Of a stretch of DNA of 64,000 bases, positions 39,064 through 47,691 are shown piece after piece; position 1 is the stretch's first letter; the number at the start of each line of letters is the position of its first letter. The translations under genes and the position numbers were made by a program. Origin of the DNA: an uncultured Clostridia bacterium (GTDB lineage Bacteria; Bacillota; Clostridia; Christensenellales; Aristaeellaceae); the NCBI GenBank assembly GCA_946543085.1, contig CAMNLM010000001.1, positions 35,780 to 99,779 of the forward strand, read 5' to 3'. The notes under the pieces are model-generated. The model did no database searches, had not been told where the DNA came from, and worked only from the letters and a program-made list of their open reading frames with translations.

Positions 39064-41634
39064 ATGAAAAAGTGGATAGGACTCCTGGCACTGACCATAG
39101 CCCTTGGGCTTTGGGTCTGCTGTCCCGCCTTGGCGGACAACTCTGACTTTGTCGTGGAGAACGGCGTGCTTACCGCGTACACCGGCACGGATGCGGCCGT
39201 CGTCATCCCCGGTGACCTGGGCGTCCGCGTGATCGGGCCCCACGCCTTTGAAAACAATACGACCCTCCAAACGGTGGCCTTGCCACTCAACGTGCGGGAG
39301 ATCGGCGCCCACGCCTTCCGCTCGTGCACCCAGCTCAAGAGTATCAACTTCCCGGCGCAGCTGACCAAATTGGGGGAATATGCCTTTGCGGACTGCCGCG
39401 CCCTGACAGCGGCCGATTTACAATACTATGTCCGTGACATCCCCTTCAGCTGCTTTTTCGGCTGCACGTCTCTGATCAACGTCAAGCTGCCGGACTATAT
39501 TGAGAGCATTCAGATGAGCGCCTTCGGCGGCTGCACCAGACTGACCAGCGTCACGCTGAAGCCCAGCATCAGCTTCATTGCGAATACGGCCTTCCCCAGC
39601 AGCCTCACGCACGTTTACTGCACCAACGGAAGCTATGCGCATCAATGGGTTCTGCAAAGAAACGCCGCGGGCATGAACATCATGGTCGTCTCCCTGTTTC
39701 CATATGTCATCCAGAACGGTGTCCTGCAGGAGTACAACGGTCTCGGCGGGGACGTGGTACTCCCTGCCGACAAGGGCATCACAGCCATCGGCTCGGAGGC
39801 TTTTCTCCGAAACCCCGTCGTCACCCGCGTGACCGTGCCGGAGGGTGTCACACAGGTCAGTAGCTCTGCGTTCCTCGAGTGTCCGAATCTGCGGGAAATC
39901 ATCATGCCCTCCACCCTGACAGCGGTGGACGCGCATGCGATCAACGATTGCCCTGCTCTGGAATCCGTCGTCTTCCAGCCCGGCATCACACAGCTGACCA
40001 ATGAGTGCATCTACAGATGCCCGCTGCTGAGCACCGCACCAGGATTTGTCGAGATCCCGGATACCGTCACGCAGCTCGATATGCCCTTTGCGTACTCCGG
40101 CAAAGTCAGGGTGCGCTGTAACCTGGGAAGCTATGCGCATCAATGGTGCATAGAAACAAATCGCACTGCGATCCTTCTCGACGCTGAGATAGATCATCAG
40201 ACCCTCGTCAGCTACACCGGAACCCGGAAAACCCTGTGGATACCGGAGGAGCTGCAGCTGACCGCCATCGGCGACAACGCCTTCGCCGGCAACCAGTCCG
40301 TGCGGCATATCCATCTCCCCGACGGCATCACCAGCATTGGTAAGGAAGCTTTCAAGGAGTGCAGACAGCTGCAGGACATCGCGCTGCCCGCCACCCTGAC
40401 CAATATCGGCGAGTCGGCCTTCGTGAGCTGCAGCGCGCTGGAAGAGATGATCTTCCCCTCCGGCGTCACCTCCCTGCCCTTGCAGTGCGTCTCCTTCTGC
40501 AGCAGCCTCTCCTATGTCTACCTGCCGGACACGCTGACCTCGATCGGCGACTTGGCCTTCCGCTGGTGCACGAATCTGACGGATCTCGCGCTGCCGGACA
40601 GTCTCACGCACCTTGGCGCATCGGTCTTTGCTTCCTCCGGCCTCACCAGGCTCGAATTCCCCGACAGTCTCGAGGCTATCCCCGGCAATACGTTCTTCCT
40701 GTGCAAAGCCCTGAGCCTCGTCCGGATTCCCGACAGTGTCCAGTCCATCGGCGACGACGCCTTTTCGGTCTTCTCTCCTGAGAACCTGTCCATCTCCTGC
40801 AATGCCAGCAGCTACGCGGCGGAATGGGCCATCGCGCACAACTTCCGGGTCATTCCCCTGGACATGACGATCGTCAACGGCGTGCTCACGGAATACACCG
40901 GCTACGCTTCCGAGGTCATCATTCCCGCCGGCCTCGGCATCACCGCCATCGGAGACGAGGCCTTCGCGGACTGCCATGTCCGCTATGTGGAGATTCCCGA
41001 GGGCGTCACCTCCATCGGGCATTATGCCTTCCAGGCTTCACCGTATCTGGAGAGCGTGTCCCTGCCGGACAGCCTGACCTCGATGGGACGATGCGCCTTC
41101 ATGGGGTGCACTTCGCTGGCCGCGATCAGCTTCCCCGCGGGTCTGGCGGAGATCCCGCAGATGGCCTTCTACAACTGCGTCTCCCTGATCGCCGCCACCT
41201 GCCCCAATTCCGAAGTGTCCATCGCGGGCGATGCGTTTGAGGGCTGCCCCGAAAACGTCCTGACGTTCTATTGCAACAGCGATGAAAGCTCTGTGGCCGA
41301 GTACGCCTGGCCGCATCATTTCCTGGTGTTCGTCTTCACCCCGTTCGTCAACGCGGACTTCGTGCTGCCGCAAGGCCTGCTGACGGTCGGGGAGGAGGCC
41401 TTCATGGGTCTGCCGGTGATCAGCGTGAAATGCAACACCGACCTGCAGACCATCCAGTCGCGCGCCTTCGCCGGATGTACCCGCATGCGGTACATCATCA
41501 TCCCGTCCAGTGTGACCAGCATCGCCGCGGATGCCTTCGAGGGCTGCGACAGGCGGCTGGTGATCATCGGCTATCCGTCCAGCGCGGCGGAGGACTTCGC
41601 CGGCGCGCACGGGTACAGGTTCCTGCACGACTGA
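39064..41634 (+). CDS. Secreted BspA-like leucine-rich-repeat protein
   Basis: An 856-residue protein with signal peptide MKKWIGLLALTIALGLWVCCPALA. About 25 BspA-type LRRs are organised in groups, each opened by a beta strand such as VLTAYTGTDAAVVIPGDLGV or VLTEYTGYASEVIIPAGLG and closed by a cap like CNASSYAAEWAIAHNFRVI. The same capping logic appears in the AT-rich LRR protein at 30013 and the transglutaminase/LRR protein. The G+C content matches the surrounding genome, unlike the 30013 gene. No anchoring domain. Ribosome site AAAGGGTGG. A role in surface adhesion is inferred from BspA family members. Confidence 0.9.
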   Translation: MKKWIGLLALTIALGLWVCCPALADNSDFVVENGVLTAYTGTDAAVVIPGDLGVRVIGPHAFENNTTLQTVALPLNVREIGAHAFRSCTQLKSINFPAQLTKLGEYAFADCRALTAADLQYYVRDIPFSCFFGCTSLINVKLPDYIESIQMSAFGGCTRLTSVTLKPSISFIANTAFPSSLTHVYCTNGSYAHQWVLQRNAAGMNIMVVSLFPYVIQNGVLQEYNGLGGDVVLPADKGITAIGSEAFLRNPVVTRVTVPEGVTQVSSSAFLECPNLREIIMPSTLTAVDAHAINDCPALESVVFQPGITQLTNECIYRCPLLSTAPGFVEIPDTVTQLDMPFAYSGKVRVRCNLGSYAHQWCIETNRTAILLDAEIDHQTLVSYTGTRKTLWIPEELQLTAIGDNAFAGNQSVRHIHLPDGITSIGKEAFKECRQLQDIALPATLTNIGESAFVSCSALEEMIFPSGVTSLPLQCVSFCSSLSYVYLPDTLTSIGDLAFRWCTNLTDLALPDSLTHLGASVFASSGLTRLEFPDSLEAIPGNTFFLCKALSLVRIPDSVQSIGDDAFSVFSPENLSISCNASSYAAEWAIAHNFRVIPLDMTIVNGVLTEYTGYASEVIIPAGLGITAIGDEAFADCHVRYVEIPEGVTSIGHYAFQASPYLESVSLPDSLTSMGRCAFMGCTSLAAISFPAGLAEIPQMAFYNCVSLIAATCPNSEVSIAGDAFEGCPENVLTFYCNSDESSVAEYAWPHHFLVFVFTPFVNADFVLPQGLLTVGEEAFMGLPVISVKCNTDLQTIQSRAFAGCTRMRYIIIPSSVTSIAADAFEGCDRRLVIIGYPSSAAEDFAGAHGYRFLHD

Positions 41635-41660
41635 TCAATAGACTAAAGAATCTCACAGCA

Positions 41661-41697
41661 AAAGGCGCTGAACCGTTCAAGCGGTTCAGCGCCTTTG
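41661..41697. terminator. Bidirectional terminator between the LRR gene and the beta-glucosidase
   Basis: A perfect 15-bp stem AAAGGCGCTGAACCG/CGGTTCAGCGCCTTT (41661-41675 with 41682-41696). Confidence 0.85.
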
Positions 41698-41716
41698 TTA
41701 TGTACAAAACCCGGTA

Positions 41717-43981
41717 TTACTTCGCGTTCAGCGCGGCTACGATGCCGTCCAGCTGATCCAGGCTCATCGGGCCGAAGGACATCAGCGAACGCAGGGGCAT
41801 ATAGGCGATCATGGCCTTGTTCATCTCGTCGCTGATCGCCTCGCTCGAGGCTTCGCCCTGCTCGCCGGCGCCGAAGGTCTGGGCCAGATGATCCAGCAGG
41901 GGCTTGATCACCTGCGTGGCCTTCGGATCGTCCATGATATCCATGAGGATGCTGTCGGCGGTGTAGTGGCGCGGCAGCTCCACGGTGCTCTCCACGGTCA
42001 CGGGCGCGCTGAGCAGCACGTCGTGGGCGTTGGCGCAGATCTCGATGTCGAACACGCCGGTTTCCACATGCCAGTCGTGGATCTCGGTGTTCCAATAGGC
42101 GAAGGAGCGCTTGTCCAGCGTGAAGGAGACGGTCCTGGTCTCGCCGGGCTGCAGCTCCACCTTGTCGAAGCCCTTCAGCTCGCGGATGGGGCGGAAGACC
42201 TTGCTCTCGCGGTCATGCACGTAGAGCTGCACGACTTCCTTGCCGGCTACCTTGCCGGTGTTGGTCACGTCGACGCTGACGGTCAGGGTGTCGGTGTCCC
42301 TGATAGTTTCGGCGCTCAGGCGCAGGTTGCTGCAGGCGAAGGTGGTGTAGCTCAGGCCGTAGCCGAAGGGGAACAGCACGGGCTGCTTCTTCGTCTCGTA
42401 CCAGCGGTAGCCCACGTAAATGCCCTCGGTGTAGATGGCGGTGTTGCCCTCGCCGCCGTAGGTCAGGTAGCAGGGGGTGTCCTCCAGGCGGATGGGCATG
42501 GTCTCGGGCAGGCGGGCGCTCGGGTTCACCTCGCCGTAGAGCACGGCTTTGTTGGCGGTGCCGACGTTCTGGCCGGCCAGATAGCCCTCGATGAGGCCCT
42601 TCACGCAGCCGATCCAGGGCATCTCGACGGGGGAGCCGTTGTAGAGCAGCACGACGACGTTGGGGTTCACGGCGGCGATCTTCTCGATCAGTGCGTTCTG
42701 GTTGGCGGGCATCTGCATGTGGGTGCGGTCATAGCCCTCGCTCTCAAAGCTGTCCGGCAGACCGGCCACGATGACCACCTTGTCGGCAGCCTTGGCGGCG
42801 GCGACGGCCTCGGCCACGAGCGCTTCGTTCTCCTCCACGCTCTTCACTTCATAGCCCTGGGCGTAGCAGACGTTGGCGTTGTCCGCCAGGGCGTCCTTCA
42901 GGGAGGTCACCTTGAAGCTGTTGATGTGGGAGGAACCGCCGCCCTGGAAGCGCGGCTTCGCGGCGAATTCGCCGATCAGCGCGACCTTCTCCTCCTTCTT
43001 CAGGGGCAGGATGGCGTCCTCGTTCTTCAGCAGCACCAGGCAGTCCGCGGCCAGTTTGGCGGCCAGCTCGTGGTCGGCTTCCTTGTCCCAGGGGGTGTCG
43101 GGCTTGGCGTTGTCCCAGTACTTCTGGTGGATGGTCAGCATGCGCTCGCAGCACAGATCGACGTCCTTCTCGTCCAGCTTGCCGTCCAGCACGGCCTGCA
43201 TCACCAGCTTGTCGCGCTGGCCGCCGCTGGCGGGCATCTCCAGGTCGAGGCCGGCGTGCACGCCCTTGACGCGGTCGCTCACCGCGCCCCAGTCGCTCAT
43301 CACATAGCCCTCGTAGCCCCACTCGTCGCGCAGCAGCTCGGTCAGCAGCCAGTGGTTCTGGGAGGCGTATTCACCGTTGACCTTGTTGTAGGAGCACATA
43401 AAGGTCCAGGCCTTGCCCTTCTTGGCGGCAGCCTCGAAGGCCGGCAGATAGATCTCGCGCAGGGTGCGCTCGTCGACCACGCTGTCGGAGGACATGCGGC
43501 GGTGCTCCTGGTCGTTGGCGGCGAAGTGTTTCACGCTGGTGCCGATATTCTTGGACTGGGTGCCCTGGATCAGGCTGGTGGCCATCTCGCCCGCCAGATA
43601 GGGATCCTCGCTCATGTACTCGAAGTTGCGGCCGCACAGCGGGCTGCGCTTGATATTGATGGCGGGGCCGAGGTTCACGGCGACCTGCTCGTGCTGGCAC
43701 TGGTCGCCCATGGCCTCGCCCAGGCGGCGCACGATGCCGCGGTCAAAGCTCGCGGTGGTGGCGCAGGCGGCGGGGAAGCAGACGGCGGGGATGCTCTCGT
43801 TCACGCCGAGGTGGTCGGCTTCAGCGTCCTGCTTGCGCAGGCCGTGGGGGCCGTCGGAGACCATCACGGACGGGATGCCCAGCCGCTCGACGGGCTTGGT
43901 GTGCCAGAAGTCCAGACCGGAGAGGAGAGAACACTTCTCCTCCAGGGTCATGGCGGCCACGAGTTCCTTGGGGGTACGCAT
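41717..43981 (-). CDS. Glycoside hydrolase family 3 beta-glucosidase
   Basis: A 754-residue protein without a signal peptide, so likely cytosolic. It removes terminal beta-linked glucose or xylose residues from oligosaccharides. SDGPHGLRKQ at 42-51 is the GH3 N-terminal motif; KHF at 151-153 and the catalytic nucleophile Asp230 in VMSDWGA are intact. The middle is the alpha/beta sandwich domain (VVIVAGLPDSFESEGYDR) and the C-terminal third contains the fibronectin-III-like domain (DVTNTGKVAGKEVVQLYVHD). A further C-terminal segment of about 90 residues (TADSILMDIMDDPKATQV) is common in clostridial GH3 enzymes. The substrate linkage is not determined. Confidence 0.95.
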   Translation of the reverse strand: MRTPKELVAAMTLEEKCSLLSGLDFWHTKPVERLGIPSVMVSDGPHGLRKQDAEADHLGVNESIPAVCFPAACATTASFDRGIVRRLGEAMGDQCQHEQVAVNLGPAINIKRSPLCGRNFEYMSEDPYLAGEMATSLIQGTQSKNIGTSVKHFAANDQEHRRMSSDSVVDERTLREIYLPAFEAAAKKGKAWTFMCSYNKVNGEYASQNHWLLTELLRDEWGYEGYVMSDWGAVSDRVKGVHAGLDLEMPASGGQRDKLVMQAVLDGKLDEKDVDLCCERMLTIHQKYWDNAKPDTPWDKEADHELAAKLAADCLVLLKNEDAILPLKKEEKVALIGEFAAKPRFQGGGSSHINSFKVTSLKDALADNANVCYAQGYEVKSVEENEALVAEAVAAAKAADKVVIVAGLPDSFESEGYDRTHMQMPANQNALIEKIAAVNPNVVVLLYNGSPVEMPWIGCVKGLIEGYLAGQNVGTANKAVLYGEVNPSARLPETMPIRLEDTPCYLTYGGEGNTAIYTEGIYVGYRWYETKKQPVLFPFGYGLSYTTFACSNLRLSAETIRDTDTLTVSVDVTNTGKVAGKEVVQLYVHDRESKVFRPIRELKGFDKVELQPGETRTVSFTLDKRSFAYWNTEIHDWHVETGVFDIEICANAHDVLLSAPVTVESTVELPRHYTADSILMDIMDDPKATQVIKPLLDHLAQTFGAGEQGEASSEAISDEMNKAMIAYMPLRSLMSFGPMSLDQLDGIVAALNAK

Positions 43982-44092
43982 GGGAAACCACTCCTTTATA
44001 TTTTATGATAAGGATAACTTGGGAGACGCCGCGCCTATGGCGGGAGGCACGGCAGGCCGCCGCTGCGGCTCAGGAAGAGGCGCGCTGCATGG

Positions 44093-44710
44093 TTACATGC
44101 AGTCGAGATACGCCTTCACGACGCGGATGCACTTGTCCCAGCTCATGCGGGAGGAGTCGATGCACAGGTCGTAGTCGTCCGCGCACTGCCAGTCGCGGCC
44201 GGTGAAGTGCCGGTAGTATTCCGCGCGCTTCTTGTCGATCTCGTGGATGCGGCGCTCGGCCTCGTCCCGGTCGAGGCTGAACATGTTCATCACGGTGCGG
44301 ATGCAGTTCTTCTCCGGCGCGTGGACGTAGATCTTCAGCACGTTCGGCTGGTCGCGCAGGATGTAGTTCGCGCAGCGGCCGACGATGATGCAGTTCTCCT
44401 TCGCCGCCAGGTCGCGGATTACCTTCGCCTGGTAGCGGAAGAGGTTCTCGTTGGATGTGAACTCGCTGCTGGTGGGCGGGATCACCTCGCCGTCCAGCGC
44501 ATTGTGGGATACGCGGGTGAACAGGGATTTTTTCGCGATCTCGTCCGCCTGCGCAAACAGCTGCTCGCTGATGCCGCTCTCGTCCGCGGCAATCTGCAGC
44601 AGCTCCTGATCGTAGTAATGCCAGCCCAGCTCTTCCGACCACATCTTGGCCATGGTTCTTCCGCCGCTGCCGTAGCCGCGCGCGATGGTGATGACCCGAT
44701 TATCAGCCAT
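44093..44710 (-). CDS. Cytidylate-kinase-like protein
   Basis: A 205-residue protein of the cytidylate-kinase-like family (Cytidylate_kin2). It begins RVITIARGYGSGGRTMAKM, a modified P-loop with GSGG in place of the standard GKS. Then come LGWHYYDQELLQIAA, NCIIVGRCANYIL and a C-terminal SSRMSWDKCIRVVKAYL. The family is widespread in gut Firmicutes; its phosphate acceptor is unproven and it is distinct from the canonical Cmk. It is transcribed in the same direction as the GH3 gene downstream, and has its own promoter. AGGAGGCG ribosome site. Confidence 0.85.
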   Translation of the reverse strand: MADNRVITIARGYGSGGRTMAKMWSEELGWHYYDQELLQIAADESGISEQLFAQADEIAKKSLFTRVSHNALDGEVIPPTSSEFTSNENLFRYQAKVIRDLAAKENCIIVGRCANYILRDQPNVLKIYVHAPEKNCIRTVMNMFSLDRDEAERRIHEIDKKRAEYYRHFTGRDWQCADDYDLCIDSSRMSWDKCIRVVKAYLDCM

Positions 44711-44753
44711 AAGATCGCCTCCTCAGCAGGCTCGATTTGTCTGTCCTGTCCTT

Positions 44754-44782
44754 ATTATATCCGTAATGAGACAAAAGCGCAA
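44754..44782 (-). promoter_or_regulatory. Promoter of the cytidylate-kinase-like gene
   Basis: Minus strand: TTGCGC (44782-44777), a 17-bp spacer and a perfect TATAAT (44759-44754). Confidence 0.75.
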
Positions 44783-44841
44783 GGCGCAGGGAAAAAATGC
44801 GAAAAGGAATTTTGTGCACGGCCGGCCTCCGGCGCTCCGCC

Positions 44842-44870
44842 TTGCGCTTCCGCGCAGTTTATGAGATAAT
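44842..44870 (+). promoter_or_regulatory. Promoter of the secreted protein at 45048
   Basis: TTGCGC (44842-44847), a 17-bp spacer and GATAAT (44865-44870). The predicted transcript would have an unusually long leader of about 170 bases. Confidence 0.55.
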
Positions 44871-45047
44871 CAGGGAGGAGAAGCGGCCCCGGACAGCGGC
44901 GTCAGCCACGACGGAACCGGGGCTCCATGCCGGAGACAATGCGGCGGCAGCCTTTTCAGGGGCGCCGCGCAGGCTTCGGGAACACGGATTTTCAGCTGTC
45001 GGCCTGTTATGCAGACAGCCGAGCTGGAATGAACAGGAGGAAAGAGT

Positions 45048-45935
45048 ATGAAAAAGTTTCTTGCATGGTTCCTGACAATGCTGGTGCTGTGCGCTGCATC
45101 CGTCGCGCTGGCGGAAGGGGGAGAGATCGCGCCTCTTTACGCAACGGTGGGCGAGGCGCTGGAGAACAGCGACGAGGAACGCGTCATCGCAGGAGGCGTA
45201 TCGGGGGAATATTTCGCTGTGGTCACGGAGAAGGATGGAAAGTACTACCGCAGCGTGGCCAACTATGATGAAAAGCTGACCGAGCTGGAGGCGGAGACCG
45301 ACAGCCTGGACTATGAGGCGGAGGACTTCTTTGAAAAGCTGGAAGCGTCGATGAACGCGGTGGAGGCGTACCGGAATTCGCTCCCGATCGCTTACAGCGA
45401 AGTGTTCACGGCCAGCCCCATGACGGATGCGGAGATGGAGTCAAAAATCGGGAAAACCCTGGCGCAGCTGACCGAGGAAGGCTTTGAGATGGGGAGCAAC
45501 GGCACGGAACCCGGCGAGGGAGACGAGATGCTGATCGTCTATTCGATGCGTTACGGCGTCTATGACTACAGCTGCGTCGTGGATGCGGACTTTGACACGT
45601 ATATGGCCGCCCAGGAAAACGGCACCGAGGGCAGCCTGACCGTAAAAGACATCGCGCTGGCCGGCATAACGGAGTGGGGATATGACAAACGCTTCCACAC
45701 GGACGGCACTGTGGATGAACCGGAGGATCCTTTCGCGGAGCTGAACGAGATCATGACGGAAATCGCCAATCTGACGCAAAGCGGCCAGGAAGGCGGAGAG
45801 ACCGATATCAACGGTCTTGCGGAAACGCTGAAGGAAAAGCACCCGGATTACGCGGACATGATTGATCTGTACGTGACGCTGTACCAAACCTATGGCGTAG
45901 AAGGCCTTGCCGAGATGATGACCCCGGCCGAATAA
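45048..45935 (+). CDS. Secreted protein of unknown function
   Basis: A 295-residue protein with signal peptide MKKFLAWFLTMLVLCAASVALA and a strongly acidic mature part. Segments with predicted helical character (LTELEAETDSLDYEAEDFFEKLEAS) flank a beta region (MLIVYSMRYGVYDYSCVVDADFD). It carries no recognised domain, membrane anchor or cysteine pattern. It has a good AGGAGGAAAG site and appears to be monocistronic. Family not recognised. Confidence 0.75.
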   Translation: MKKFLAWFLTMLVLCAASVALAEGGEIAPLYATVGEALENSDEERVIAGGVSGEYFAVVTEKDGKYYRSVANYDEKLTELEAETDSLDYEAEDFFEKLEASMNAVEAYRNSLPIAYSEVFTASPMTDAEMESKIGKTLAQLTEEGFEMGSNGTEPGEGDEMLIVYSMRYGVYDYSCVVDADFDTYMAAQENGTEGSLTVKDIALAGITEWGYDKRFHTDGTVDEPEDPFAELNEIMTEIANLTQSGQEGGETDINGLAETLKEKHPDYADMIDLYVTLYQTYGVEGLAEMMTPAE

Positions 45936-46025
45936 ACCGCCTGCGGCGCACACATCCCGTCGAAAGCGCCCCACCGCGGGAGCGCCCCTGCGGCGCTCCT
46001 GGTTTTCAACCCGCCATTTTACCCC

Positions 46026-46054
46026 TTGCAATTTTCAACCCAATCGCTTATACT
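46026..46054 (+). promoter_or_regulatory. Promoter of the SRP RNA
   Basis: TTGCAA (46026-46031), a 17-bp spacer and TATACT (46049-46054); the predicted start is near 46061. Confidence 0.75.
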
Positions 46055-46072
46055 GTCCATGCCGTACCTGTG

Positions 46073-46174
46073 ATGAAGGCCGGGTCCCGTGCGATTTTCC
46101 GTCGTGAACCCTGTCAGGGCCGGAAGGCAGCAGCAGTAAGCGTCAGGTTGATGTGCTGCGGGGCTGCCCGGTCG
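46073..46174 (+). ncRNA. ffs: Small signal recognition particle RNA
   Basis: About 100 bases with the SRP RNA hallmarks: the Ffh-binding loop region GTCAGGGCCGGAAGGCAGCA, where GGAAGG lies in the apical tetraloop hairpin and AGCAGCAGTAAG forms the asymmetric loop. The ends pair (GCCGGG near 46078 with CCCGGT near 46170; CCCGTGC with GTGCTGCGGGG further inside). It has its own promoter. The short form without an Alu domain is typical of Gram-negatives and many Clostridia. The exact ends are approximate. It lies 76 bases before glyA. Confidence 0.9.
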
Positions 46175-46250
46175 GAGTGGGTGCGGTTTTCTTATTTGAC
46201 ACATCGGCCCGACTGCGCCGCGGATCCGCCGCGCCTGAAAGGAACAGAAC

Positions 46251-47489
46251 ATGGAATTGGACATCATCCGGCGCACAGACCCGGAAATCGCCCAGGCGAT
46301 CGAGGACGAGCTGAACCGCCAGCGCAGCCATATTGAGCTGATTGCCTCGGAAAACTTTGTCTCCCCTGCGGTGATGGCCGCCACGGGCTCCTGCCTGACG
46401 AACAAATATGCCGAGGGCTATCCCGGCCACCGCTATTACGGCGGCTGCGAGTGCGTGGACGTGGCGGAGGAGCTGGCCCGCAAGCGCGCCTGCGCCCTCT
46501 TCGGCGCAGAGCACGCGAATGTGCAGCCCCACTCCGGCGCGCAGGCGAACACGGCCGTCTATTTCGCCGTGCTGCAGCCCGGCGACACGGTGATGGGCAT
46601 GAGCCTGGATAACGGCGGCCACCTCACCCACGGCTCCCCGGTCAACATCTCCGGCAAGTACTTCCGCTTCGTGCCCTACGGGGTGCGCGCGGAGGACGGC
46701 CGCATCGACTACGACCAGGTGCGCGACCTCGCGAAGGAATGCCGCCCGAAGCTGATCGTCGCGGGCGCGTCCGCCTACCCGCGGGCCATTGCCTTTGACC
46801 GTCTCCGCGCCATCGCGGATGAGGTCGGCGCGCTGCTGATGGTGGACATGGCGCACATCGCCGGCCTGGTGGCCGCGGGCGAGCACATGAATCCCGTGCC
46901 CTACGCGGACTTCGTCACCACCACGACGCACAAGACCCTGCGCGGCCCGCGCGGCGGCATGATCCTCTGCCGCGAGGCATACGCCAAGGCGATCGACAAG
47001 GCGATCTTCCCCGGCACGCAGGGCGGCCCGCTCGAGCACGTGATCGCCGCGAAGGCGGTCTGCTTCGGCGAGGCGCTGAAGCCCGCCTTCAAGGCCTACC
47101 AGCACCAGATCATTCTCAACGCGAAGGCGCTGGAGAACGCCTTCCGCCGCGAGGGCATCCGCATGGTCTCGGACGGCACGGACAACCACCTGCTGCTGCT
47201 CGACTTCACCGGCACCGAGGTCACCGGCAAGATGCTGGAGACCCAGCTGGAGGGAGCCAACATCACCGTGAACAAGAATACCGTGCCCGGCGAGACCCGC
47301 AGCCCCTTTGTGACCAGCGGCGTGCGCGTCGGCACCCCGGCGGTCACGACCCGCGGCATGAAGGAAAAGGATATGGAACGCATCGCCTCCTGGATTGCGT
47401 GCGTGGTGCGCGAGGGCGAGGCCGCCGTTCCCTCCGTGAAGGCGGAGGTTGAGGCGTTCATGAAGCACTTCCCGCTCTACGCAGACTGA
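46251..47489 (+). CDS. glyA: Serine hydroxymethyltransferase
   Basis: A 412-residue PLP enzyme that interconverts serine and glycine with tetrahydrofolate, supplying one-carbon units. The PLP lysine is Lys228 in [14 protein letters not shown]. The substrate-binding region IELIASENF (28-36) and the [10 protein letters not shown] motif are intact. Standard length. The start ATG is behind AAAGGAACAG. A hairpin with a weak T run follows at 47625. Confidence 0.97.
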   Translation: MELDIIRRTDPEIAQAIEDELNRQRSHIELIASENFVSPAVMAATGSCLTNKYAEGYPGHRYYGGCECVDVAEELARKRACALFGAEHANVQPHSGAQANTAVYFAVLQPGDTVMGMSLDNGGHLTHGSPVNISGKYFRFVPYGVRAEDGRIDYDQVRDLAKECRPKLIVAGASAYPRAIAFDRLRAIADEVGALLMVDMAHIAGLVAAGEHMNPVPYADFVTTTTHKTLRGPRGGMILCREAYAKAIDKAIFPGTQGGPLEHVIAAKAVCFGEALKPAFKAYQHQIILNAKALENAFRREGIRMVSDGTDNHLLLLDFTGTEVTGKMLETQLEGANITVNKNTVPGETRSPFVTSGVRVGTPAVTTRGMKEKDMERIASWIACVVREGEAAVPSVKAEVEAFMKHFPLYAD

Positions 47490-47624
47490 TAAAGGAGCGC
47501 GCTGCCGACGAAGCCTGAACCCCGGCGAAACGCCCGCGGCCGCGCGCAGCCCGGCCCGGTGGGAGAAGACCGCCGCCTGTGCGCGCTGCGATCCGCACGG
47601 GCTCCGGAAGGCCTGATCAACAGC

Positions 47625-47655
47625 AGCCCTCTTCCTCGCGGAGAGGGCTTTCGTG
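47625..47655 (+). terminator. Possible terminator after glyA
   Basis: AGCCCTCT (47625-47632) pairs with AGAGGGCT (47642-47649); the following TTCGTGCTTTC is only weakly T-rich, so read-through into the glycosyltransferase gene is likely. Confidence 0.45.
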
Positions 47656-47691
47656 CTTTCGGCAGAAACCAACCGATCGGAGGAAACCGCC

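Larger units (their letters stand above)
44711..45047. other. Divergent intergenic region with a long leader
   Basis: These 337 bases hold two divergent promoters. The stretch from 44880 to 45040 would be the 5' untranslated leader of the secreted protein gene. I see no riboswitch I recognise and no gene. Confidence 0.6.
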
